This document shows positions 38,419 through 46,254 of a stretch of 64,000 nt of DNA, one piece after another. Below the pieces are notes generated by a model. That model was not told the origin of the DNA, ran no database searches, and was given only the letters and a program-made list of their open reading frames with translations. The first letter of the stretch is position 1. Each line of letters begins with the position of its first letter. Origin of the DNA: Candidatus Aenigmatarchaeota archaeon (GTDB lineage: Archaea > Aenigmatarchaeota > Aenigmatarchaeia > QMZP01); contig JACPNN010000013.1 in NCBI GenBank assembly GCA_016185435.1, forward strand, positions 55,156 to 119,155, read 5' to 3'. The position numbers and the translations under genes were made by a program.

Positions 38419-39009
38419 CTACTCTGAAAATCCTCGCTTCAGCACCATTTCTTTCAAGTCGCTTATCTCTTTTCCTATAACCCTGACTATTTCCTCATCC
38501 AGCTGGCTGGCCACCAGTTTTATTTTGCTCACAAATTCCCTTGCATTTTTCATTACAACGTCAGTTTCCTTGTATGTCACTGAAATCCCATACTGAACTG
38601 TTTCTCTGGCCCATTTGGCTTTCCAAAGGTTATCTATGTATTCTTCTTTTATTGTTATGGCCTCTATCCTGTCCTTTTGAACCTTCATCTCATTGAATTT
38701 CTCTATCAGCTCTCTGCCGATATGTTCCCCAAAGAAATACTCCAGCACGGACGCTGTTGTTGCATGCTCCTTGCTTTCCAGGCCTATTTTTGCTAATATG
38801 GCCAGTGCAGACTGATACATCGCATAATAAGCGGCAATGACAACCCAGTCTTCGTGGCCGAGGCTGCTCAAATCTGTCATGACTACAAGGTTATGATCAG
38901 CTTTTTTGATATGACCGTCGCTCATGTGAACATTTGGTTTTGCTGTCCTGAGCCCCCTTTCTCCCTTCGCCCTTCTCAGTGCCTTTATAAGTACTCCTTT
39001 TGCCTTCAT
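38419..39009 (-). CDS. HEPN-domain protein
   Basis: Internal ATG at 39009; AAYYAMYQSALAILAKIGLESKEHATTASVLEYFF; overlaps the MNT stop. Confidence 0.72.
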   Translation of the reverse strand: MKAKGVLIKALRRAKGERGLRTAKPNVHMSDGHIKKADHNLVVMTDLSSLGHEDWVVIAAYYAMYQSALAILAKIGLESKEHATTASVLEYFFGEHIGRELIEKFNEMKVQKDRIEAITIKEEYIDNLWKAKWARETVQYGISVTYKETDVVMKNAREFVSKIKLVASQLDEEIVRVIGKEISDLKEMVLKRGFSE

Positions 39010-39596
39010 TTTCCGAACACCAGATTCACGAAATTTTTTGCCCCGTACAGGACGCAATGGCCGCTGATGATTTCCTTTATTATTGCCTTTTCCTTCTGTT
39101 TTCTGAATTCCTGAGAGGTTATTATCACCGGATTTATCTCCTTTCCGTATTTTGCATACATCTCTTTTGCTGTTCTGCCGATTTCTGCCTTCCTGCCTGC
39201 CACAACAAGGATATCAACATCGCTCTCCTTTGTTGCGGCACCTTTGGCATATGAGCCGAATAAGACGATGGCATCTACGCCCGGCTGTGTGGACAGGGAT
39301 TTTACCAGGTCTTCAAGCATAAGCCCCAGTTCCCTGTTTCTTCCGTAAAACTCATCCTTTTTTTCGATTTCGCCGAGCACCATCAGAGCCAGAGTCTTTT
39401 CATTTTCCATGTTAAGGGAGCAGATATAGGATTTGCCGACCCTGCTTTTGTCTATCACATCATCTTTGGCCAGTCTGCCTGCTGTTCTGTGGACAAAGGA
39501 GTAATATTCTTCCAGCTCCCTTGCAATTTCATTTATCGTAAATTTCCTTCCAGGGTTTCTGGCCAGCAGATCAACAATCCTCAGTTCAAGATCCAT
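39006..39596 (-). CDS. wHTH-MNT nucleotidyltransferase
   Basis: VLFGSYAKGAATKESDVDILVVAGRK. Confidence 0.85.
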   Translation of the reverse strand: MDLELRIVDLLARNPGRKFTINEIARELEEYYSFVHRTAGRLAKDDVIDKSRVGKSYICSLNMENEKTLALMVLGEIEKKDEFYGRNRELGLMLEDLVKSLSTQPGVDAIVLFGSYAKGAATKESDVDILVVAGRKAEIGRTAKEMYAKYGKEINPVIITSQEFRKQKEKAIIKEIISGHCVLYGAKNFVNLVFGK

Positions 39597-39799
39597 ATTA
39601 TCACTTTTTATGATAATATTATCACTATTAGTGATATATAAGCCTTTTGTCCTACATTCTACAGCCTGGTTTCCGGCCAAGGGAGAAACAGAGGCTGTAC
39701 ATAACCAGACATATGGTTATGGGCTATTTAAGCCTCAGCAGAGGGCGCCATGCCGCTTGCCGCTATGCAAATTAGAAAAAAAGAAAATCGCGTCAGTCT

Positions 39800-39862
39800 T
39801 ACCAACAGCCTTGGACAGGCCTGCCGAAGACCAAAATCTGTCCAGCCTCCCGATGCATGGCC
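39800..39862 (-). pseudogene. GKPV-family 3'-end remnant B
   Basis: Reverse-strand frame encodes AGQILVFGRPV; stop codon lost. Confidence 0.65.
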
Positions 39863-39898
39863 TCCGGCATTTTTAAGCCCAAGCACGAAAAACATCCA

Positions 39899-40351
39899 AT
39901 GCTCAGACACCATATGGATTCCAATGTTGTGATAGGTGTCTTCATATTCAAGGACGATGACACACGGGAAGCCTGCAAAAATTACTGCACAGCCATTGGG
40001 CACAGGTACGAGGGCTTTTTGTCTATTGTTTCCGCAGGAGAAATCGCCAAGATTTTCGGCTCAATCCCCGAAAGGCTCGCAAGGGAGGAAGCCTTCATCT
40101 TCCTGTCGGATTTCATTTTCAGGCAGAAAGTGAGGATAGTTGGCATAGAGGAGAGCGACATCATTCTTGCGAGAGAGCTGAAACCAATGAATCACCTGTG
40201 TGATATCCCCGAACTGGTTTCGCTGGCCGTTGCCATACGACAAAATGCGGAAGTTTTTATGACGCTGGACGAAGAAATGCTGAACGAGCGCTTCAGAGGC
40301 GAGGTGCAGAAGCTCTATAGGATAGCTATTCAAAAGCCGAGATATGACTAA
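39899..40351 (+). CDS. PIN-domain protein
   Basis: MDSNVVIGVFIFKDDDTREA ... VFMTLDEEMLNERF. Confidence 0.75.
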   Translation: MLRHHMDSNVVIGVFIFKDDDTREACKNYCTAIGHRYEGFLSIVSAGEIAKIFGSIPERLAREEAFIFLSDFIFRQKVRIVGIEESDIILARELKPMNHLCDIPELVSLAVAIRQNAEVFMTLDEEMLNERFRGEVQKLYRIAIQKPRYD

Positions 40352-40473
40352 TGTTTCCTGGAATGCCTCTCATATCTGAGATCAATTCCGGCCTCCATTA
40401 TTGCCTTCAGGGCGCGCTGGTAAGAGGCCTCCAATTCCGGATCTGCGAACTGGATCTCCTTTTTTGCGTTCAT
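40348..40473 (-). CDS. 41-aa small ORF convergent with PIN gene; candidate antitoxin
   Basis: MNAKKEIQFADPELEASYQRALKAIMEAGIDLRYERHSRKH*; 4-bp stop overlap. Confidence 0.45.
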   Translation of the reverse strand: MNAKKEIQFADPELEASYQRALKAIMEAGIDLRYERHSRKH

Positions 40474-40635
40474 AGTGAATATTTTGCACCTATCTTTATA
40501 AAAGCACCGTCGATAGAGTTTTTCGATAAAAAGTGCAATTTTCAGCCTCCCCATTGAGCCAAATCGTGATATCTGCTTCTGTTAAGCAAAAACAAAGAGA
40601 AAAAAAGCAATTCGTGTTCAGCCCAAACAGCCTCA

Positions 40636-40810
40636 GACAGGCCTGCCGAAGACCAGGATCTGTCCAGCGTCGTACGTTCCGATGCATGGCTTGGGGTAGA
40701 ACAGCTTGAACTCAACTTCAGCCTGTCCTGTCGGAACCAGCGTGTTAAGTGCCCAGCCATTTAATTGGCCAGGTTTGCCTGGGTTAAAGAAGCTGCCATA
40801 AAAATTTTCG
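40636..40810 (-). pseudogene. GKPV-family 3'-end remnant C (about 57 codons)
   Basis: Reverse-strand frame: SENFYGSFFNPGKPGQLNGWALNTLVPTGQAEVEFKLFYPKPCIGTYDAGQILVFGRPV*. Confidence 0.85.
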
Positions 40811-40837
40811 GATCACAATCGCTCAGCCAGTCAGCCA

Positions 40838-41482
40838 CTAAATTTTGGACCCGCCATTGCCATGCAGGCTCTGGCTCATCATATTATGGATCAGCGTCTG
40901 AAGGACATAGGGAGCCTCCAGTTCCTTGCTTCCCATGAATTTCCCTATCCATTTTCTGAAAGCATTCTGTGACATCCTGAACGATTCTTTTGCATCATTC
41001 CCTTTGACAAGAGAAATCCCAACCTGATTGCTCGAATCCAGATTTGGGGCCGCGATGGCGTCGGACAATGGCCTGCTGAGCCTATTGGGATCATAGTAAA
41101 AGGCGAAATCCTCTTCATAGCCGATGAAGGCGGAGCAGTTTGCTGAGTCCGTGCATTTTCTCCCCAGCTCCTTTGCAGAGCTGCATGCCACCGAATAGAC
41201 TATTTTCCTGTCAAGAAGATTTTCGTTGTGCCCCAGCGATATCAGCGTGTCATCGTTGTATCCTGCGATCTCCTTCTCATTTCCATGGCCGTTGAAAAGC
41301 ACAAGAACCGGTTGTTTGTCCCTTATAATCGATTCCATATCCTTCCTGTTCGCTCTTTCACCTTTGAGATCGAAGATCTCCAAGCCGTGCCTTCTTGCCT
41401 CTTCAATCACTTTTCCTGACCACGCATGCAAATATGCTGTCACATCGTCATGGTCAGGCCTCGTTATCAGCAGTCTGCTCAT
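40838..41482 (-). CDS. CHAT/caspase-like cysteine protease (copy 1)
   Basis: PVLVLFNGHGNEKEIAGY ... KIVYSVACSSAKELG; His/Cys dyad spacing typical of CHAT/C25 clan. Confidence 0.75.
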   Translation of the reverse strand: MSRLLITRPDHDDVTAYLHAWSGKVIEEARRHGLEIFDLKGERANRKDMESIIRDKQPVLVLFNGHGNEKEIAGYNDDTLISLGHNENLLDRKIVYSVACSSAKELGRKCTDSANCSAFIGYEEDFAFYYDPNRLSRPLSDAIAAPNLDSSNQVGISLVKGNDAKESFRMSQNAFRKWIGKFMGSKELEAPYVLQTLIHNMMSQSLHGNGGSKI

Positions 41483-41696
41483 GCGCCAGTTTCTCCATCT
41501 CCCTCTTGAAAAACTTCAGGTAGCCTATCTGCATTTCAACCATTTTCCTGCCTATAGCATCCCGTTTTTCCAGATGGGTCAGCATGTCGTCCCTGCTCAA
41601 TGACCCGTAGGATCCGAGGGCAAGCTTTATATGGGCCGGCATAGACTCAACCCTGTGCTTCACAACCTCCCAGTCCTCTTCAGCTATTTCTGTCAT
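41454..41696 (-). CDS. Small conserved protein B of CHAT cassette (copy 1)
   Basis: SLSRDDMLTHLEKRDAIGRKMVEMQIGYLKFFKREME; similar to 51455-51670. Confidence 0.7.
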   Translation of the reverse strand: MTEIAEEDWEVVKHRVESMPAHIKLALGSYGSLSRDDMLTHLEKRDAIGRKMVEMQIGYLKFFKREMEKLAHEQTADNEA

Positions 41697-41872
41697 ATTA
41701 TGTCTTTCTCCGCCATCTTCCTGAGTATTTTATCCCCAAGCCCGGTTTTATCCCTTATCTCCTTGTACGCCCTTGCCCAGCTTATGGGCTCGCCATCCAT
41801 AACGAGAACAGTCAGCTTCCTTTCCTCCAGCGGCAGATAGGAATAAACCTTCATGAACCTCTCCATGCTCAT
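41693..41872 (-). CDS. Small conserved protein A of CHAT cassette (copy 1)
   Basis: MSMERFMKVYSYLPLEERKLTVLVMDGEPISWARAYKEIRDKTGLGDKILRKMAEKDII; similar to 51663-51863. Confidence 0.7.
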   Translation of the reverse strand: MSMERFMKVYSYLPLEERKLTVLVMDGEPISWARAYKEIRDKTGLGDKILRKMAEKDII

Positions 41873-41950
41873 AATTGATATATCTTTATGAGGGTTTAAA
41901 TGCTGAATGCCGCTGTCACGCCATCCTACAGATGCCTTGCTCTGCCTTTC

Positions 41951-41981
41951 AAACAAAAACAAAGAGAAAAAGAAAAAAAGG
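41951..41981 (-). terminator. T-rich terminator-like motif downstream of GKPV gene
   Basis: aaacaaaaacaaagagaaaaagaaaaaaagg (reverse strand T-rich); related motif at 40586-40608, 43371-43393, 44144-44173, 46201-46231. Confidence 0.6.
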
Positions 41982-42007
41982 AAACCGCGTCTCTTATCCC
42001 AACAGCC

Positions 42008-43273
42008 TTAGACAGGCTTGCCGAAGACTAGGATCTGTCCAGCGTCGTACGTTCCGATGCATGGCTTGGGGTAATGGAGCTTGAACTCGACCTCAGCCTG
42101 TCCTGTCGGAACCAGCACATTGTTTGCCCAGCCAGTCAGTATGGCTGGTAATCCTGGCTGCAAGAAGCTGTCATCGAACAATGGCCTTGCGCCAGTGCAA
42201 AGTCCTTGCGTAACGATGCTTCCCCAGCTGCACTCAAAGTTCTGGTTCGGGTTGGTTATATGCGCCCATCCTTCGTCCGGATTGTCACCCGGGAAACCGA
42301 CAAGCTGTGTTATAAGCGTTCCAGACCTTGCCCTGTAGTAGACTCCTGTAAGGCTATTCAAGCCGCTACCTTCAACGTCAATTTTGTTCGTCTCCGGACA
42401 CTTGCTAGGGCCGTTTGAGTCGAAAAGGTCGGTCATGGCTATGAATACCCACAAAGAGACCTTCTGTGCCGTGTTCTCTATGAACAGCCTGTTAAGGCTG
42501 TGTGCATATTGTTCAGGCATGACTCCTGACTCGAATGTTATCGGCAGGCCGTCGCTTGTCCTGACGTCCATGCTTACGGATGGATTAAGCCTCCACCTCT
42601 CCGCATAAAGGCTGTCCGCGAGGTTGCCTACTGCATCCTTCACGCCTATCCTCAGGGTCACGTCCCTGTCCGGGCTGGTCGGCTCAACCGTATACATGCA
42701 CAGGAATCCCCTGTCGGTGTTGGGGTCTGTATCCCCGTTCTCAATCGGAACTGTAATTATTGTGCAGACCACGTTTCCATTACTGTCAGTTATGCATACT
42801 TGCTTTTCCTTCACATTGTTCCCGGTCGGCCTTAATCCATCGCACCTGCATTTTTCCTCGTCCCCGCCAACCTGCGGGTTGCAGGCCCTCTCTAGAGGTA
42901 TCTCATTGCAGACAGCCTCCAGGCCGTCATCTATCCTGACAAAGGCATGGCCGATATCAAGCGCCCCATTGGGGTCTCTCACAATAACCTTGAACTGTAT
43001 CATCTCCCCGTTCCACGCATAGTCCCCCGGCCTCAGGTCCAGCACATTTATCGTCGGCGCATCGGCGCCAAGCTTCTCCTCTCCGGGCGGCACAAACGGG
43101 AAGAAGTCTCCGGGGCTTATGTTGATGATCCTCTTGTGTATGCATACCTGGGTGTCAAAGTTTCCTGGCTGCGCTGAAGTCCCTGCGCTTCCTGCAACAG
43201 CGTCGGCAGAGGCAAAGCCGGAAATTCCTAAAATAAATATGCCAGCCAGGAGCAGAAGCATTAAGCCTTTCAT
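42008..43273 (-). CDS. Secreted GKPV-family surface protein (paralogue D)
   Basis: Start MKGLMLLLLAGIFILGISG; SVSMDVRTSDGLPITFESGVMPEQYAHSLNRLFIENTAQ ... GKPV. Confidence 0.8.
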   Translation of the reverse strand: MKGLMLLLLAGIFILGISGFASADAVAGSAGTSAQPGNFDTQVCIHKRIINISPGDFFPFVPPGEEKLGADAPTINVLDLRPGDYAWNGEMIQFKVIVRDPNGALDIGHAFVRIDDGLEAVCNEIPLERACNPQVGGDEEKCRCDGLRPTGNNVKEKQVCITDSNGNVVCTIITVPIENGDTDPNTDRGFLCMYTVEPTSPDRDVTLRIGVKDAVGNLADSLYAERWRLNPSVSMDVRTSDGLPITFESGVMPEQYAHSLNRLFIENTAQKVSLWVFIAMTDLFDSNGPSKCPETNKIDVEGSGLNSLTGVYYRARSGTLITQLVGFPGDNPDEGWAHITNPNQNFECSWGSIVTQGLCTGARPLFDDSFLQPGLPAILTGWANNVLVPTGQAEVEFKLHYPKPCIGTYDAGQILVFGKPV

Positions 43274-43496
43274 ATCCACAGAAGCCTGAAGAATTCTTTC
43301 TTCAAAACAATTAAAAACAGCATGCCCTTGGCGTAATGCGTCCGGCATCCCTGCATCAATTCTTCTCAGGGAAAAAACAAAGAGAAAAAGAAGGGACATG
43401 CCTCAAGGGCCTTTATGACTTCTTTTCTTATCATGTCAATCACGGTTTTCTGGGAAAGCGGGAGCCTCTTTATTAATCTCAAAAATACCCATAATT

Positions 43497-44006
43497 ATGG
43501 AAAAAATCAGGCTATATTTGGATACAAATATGATCCATGACATGTTCACAAATCAGGCAGATGCCCTCAAAACAGGCGCAGAGAAAGAAACACCGAAGAA
43601 ATTCGAATTCATGCTCGAACACCAGGACAAGTTCGAATTCATCATATCCTTTCTGACCAAAGCGGAAATCATGCGAGAACTGGTGTCGTCTCACAGCTTA
43701 GAGCAAGAGAGAGTAGAGAAATTTTGGCTAGAATTCGTTCAAGCACTGAACCCACAATACGTCAAAGAGTTCACATTTGATGAAAGGATCGTAGAGATTG
43801 TAGGAAAGGTTAGAATGAGGCTAAGGACGATGGTAAACTTCTTTCATCTTTTCATAGCAATGAGGGAACAGGCGTATTTTGTCTCCGGAGATAAGCAAAT
43901 TGTTGATAAGATACAGGAAGCAAAAGTATATGACAAGATATTGACGTACATAGACCTGCAGAAACTAGCCGCTAATCCTCATCATCATTCTTATGGGGAG
44001 TCCTAG
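43497..44006 (+). CDS. PIN-domain protein
   Basis: MEKIRLYLDTNMIHDMF ... AYFVSGDKQIVDKIQEA. Confidence 0.7.
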   Translation: MEKIRLYLDTNMIHDMFTNQADALKTGAEKETPKKFEFMLEHQDKFEFIISFLTKAEIMRELVSSHSLEQERVEKFWLEFVQALNPQYVKEFTFDERIVEIVGKVRMRLRTMVNFFHLFIAMREQAYFVSGDKQIVDKIQEAKVYDKILTYIDLQKLAANPHHHSYGES

Positions 44007-44076
44007 CTATTTGTTCGAAAACATCCCTATTTCTCCTTACAAATTCCTTCCAAGCTAAAAGCTTGCTGTTTTCCAT
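43972..44076 (-). CDS. 34-aa small ORF convergent with PIN gene; candidate antitoxin
   Basis: Not in ORF track; MENSKLLAWKEFVRRNRDVFEQIARTPHKNDDED*; overlaps the PIN 3' end by 35 bp. Confidence 0.4.
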   Translation of the reverse strand: MENSKLLAWKEFVRRNRDVFEQIARTPHKNDDED

Positions 44077-44143
44077 AATTAAAGAGTCATTTCGATATTT
44101 ATATACTTTCAAGGCTGCACAATAAGGCTTCGCCTGCCTTTCA

Positions 44144-44173
44144 ACAAAAACAAAGAGAAAAAGAAAAAAAAGG
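44144..44173 (-). terminator. T-rich terminator-like motif downstream of Cys-rich protein gene
   Basis: caaaaacaaagagaaaaagaaaaaaaagga; shares an upstream ctgcctttcaa block with the 41951 copy. Confidence 0.55.
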
Positions 44174-44194
44174 AATTATTGATGAGGCACTGCG

Positions 44195-45964
44195 TTACAA
44201 AATTCCGCCATGATTGCCATTGAATGACTGGCAGCCGCACTGCAGACTACAGATTCCCGGCGCTCCTGTGAATGGATCAACACAAGGGAACCCAGGGGGA
44301 TCGCATGTCTCTGGCGGGAACTCAATCACATTGTTTCCGCAGAACGGACCTCCGCCACCGCCTGTCTGGCACTGGCACTGGCTGTCGCATATGCCGACAG
44401 CTCCTGCATTCTGGCAGAGTCCTCCCGGCGGATCGCACTGCTCAGGCGGCTGGACTACCAAGTCTCCGCAGAATTGCTTCGGAGGCACAGGCAGCAGACA
44501 GACATTAAGCTCGAACTGGTTCTGCAGAACTGCGTGCGTGAGGTTGCAGCCCCTTGTCTCAAGGCACTTCTGGATGCCGAACTTCTCCCCGACAGCCTTG
44601 CACGACTGAGGCGTTCCTGTGCAGCCTTCCTTTATTGAGCAGCCGCGTATTCTCCTGCACTGGTCAAGGTTGTAATTCTCGCATGCATTTTCTTGAGGCG
44701 TGCCGTCACAGACCTTCTGGAATGTGCAGCCTCTCTTCGCCTTGCACGCAGCCTCATTGTTGTCGAACTGGGAGCAGGAAGATGTGCCAAGACAAAGTTG
44801 TACTCCGCCTCTCTGGATGAGCCTGCATCCTGGTGTGTTTAAGCATTGGCCTACTGGAATCTGGCTGCATAGGAAAGAACCCAAACACTGCCCTTTCAAA
44901 AAGCAGCCCTTTGTTTCCAGACATTTGTTCTCCCCAAAGACGAGGCCAAGCTGCCTACAACTGAGACGCGGCGTGCCTTCGCACCGGCTGTCAAGCTTGC
45001 AGCCCAAATTCTGCTCCTGAATCAATCTGCACTGTTCCTTAGTATAGGCCTTGCATGCATCAGGTTCGGGAGTTCCAGAACAGCCGTTGGCTGTGTCCTC
45101 TGCAGCAACAACTACTGTATAATGGCCCAGATCTTTTGACTTCACCCTGAATGTGCCGTTGAATACGTCGCATTCTGTCCATGAGCATCCTCGTGTTTCC
45201 TCGCACTTGTTCCTGCCAAAGCCTGTCAATAGTGGACAGGAAATTGGCTGGCCGGTGCATGTCACAAAGCTGCCTGTATTAGGATCAATTACAGGAGTAC
45301 AGCCCGGTATCCCTGTGCACTGGGTTTCATTATACACGCTGCAGGAATTAACGCCAGGTTCGCCCCTGCACTTCCCCATCTCTGCATCATTGTATTCCGG
45401 ATCGAATATAGGAGATGTTCTCCTGCATACATGGTTCTGAGGAGCAACTGTGAGCTCCTGCTCGCTGATCTTCACCCCTTCCTTGTCGCAGAGCCTCAGC
45501 ACACATTCCTTGCAGACAGCAGTGTTTATGCCGTTCCGGCAGGCATTGGAGCAGGTGCCAGCAATCGCATCAAGTTCGCATCGCTTGAACTCAGGCTTGA
45601 ACTCGAGAGCTGACACGCGCCTGATATCCTGCTTGCCGTCCTCGTCGCAGACCACTGCGCATTTCACAATATCAACTTTCTCGTCTGTAACCGGACAAAG
45701 CTGAATCGGAAGTATTATGTTGGCGGCAGGAGAAGGCAGGTTGCAGAACTCCCACTTATTCTCTATAAATGGCGGCGTGCATCCTGGACCTGGAACCCTG
45801 TTGTGAGCGCAGACACCTTCCGTACATATGTCTTCAGTGCACCTGTCGTTGTCATCGCAGCCTGCATTTTCGATGCAGACATGATTACTGGAAAAGACAG
45901 GCTTCGCTGTTACTAAGAAGAGAGCTAGAAAAATTAGAGCTGCCATGATTATATAGTTTTTCAT
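44195..45964 (-). CDS. Secreted Cys-rich repeat protein
   Basis: Signal peptide; repeated CxGTP..C..YN..QCR.I.GC and FG.NKCLETKGC units. Confidence 0.75.
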   Translation of the reverse strand: MKNYIIMAALIFLALFLVTAKPVFSSNHVCIENAGCDDNDRCTEDICTEGVCAHNRVPGPGCTPPFIENKWEFCNLPSPAANIILPIQLCPVTDEKVDIVKCAVVCDEDGKQDIRRVSALEFKPEFKRCELDAIAGTCSNACRNGINTAVCKECVLRLCDKEGVKISEQELTVAPQNHVCRRTSPIFDPEYNDAEMGKCRGEPGVNSCSVYNETQCTGIPGCTPVIDPNTGSFVTCTGQPISCPLLTGFGRNKCEETRGCSWTECDVFNGTFRVKSKDLGHYTVVVAAEDTANGCSGTPEPDACKAYTKEQCRLIQEQNLGCKLDSRCEGTPRLSCRQLGLVFGENKCLETKGCFLKGQCLGSFLCSQIPVGQCLNTPGCRLIQRGGVQLCLGTSSCSQFDNNEAACKAKRGCTFQKVCDGTPQENACENYNLDQCRRIRGCSIKEGCTGTPQSCKAVGEKFGIQKCLETRGCNLTHAVLQNQFELNVCLLPVPPKQFCGDLVVQPPEQCDPPGGLCQNAGAVGICDSQCQCQTGGGGGPFCGNNVIEFPPETCDPPGFPCVDPFTGAPGICSLQCGCQSFNGNHGGIL

Positions 45965-46200
45965 AGAGTCCTTTCATCGTCCGTTTTCAGGGAGTTAACA
46001 GAAAACCCTTGGAATGTCGTCCGGTTCCCATCTGCCGCAAAATGGCCGAAATAAATCTGTCAATTAGAAAGGAATGAATTAAGGTTTTAAAAGCTTTACA
46101 AAAAGAAAGCATCGAAAAATATCTGAGATGAGTACACAGGTAATTGATGGATTAATAGACAGATATAGACACATGGACATTCGTTCATCTGAATCATGCA

Positions 46201-46231
46201 AGAAAAAACAAAGAAAAAAAGAAAAAAAAGG
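46201..46231 (-). terminator. T-rich terminator-like motif downstream of paralogue E
   Basis: agaaaaaacaaagaaaaaaagaaaaaaaagg. Confidence 0.5.
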
Positions 46232-46254
46232 AAACCGTTTCTAGCCCTACAGAT

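Noticed and set aside
39750-39932. ORFs 39750-39932 (+) and 39728-40003 (-) as genes
   Set aside because: They read through GKPV remnant B; the recognisable signal is AGQILVFGRPV in a different frame.
40496-40760. ORFs 40496-40687 and 40542-40760 (-)
   Set aside because: Wrong frame of remnant C; the correct frame gives the GKPV-family tail.
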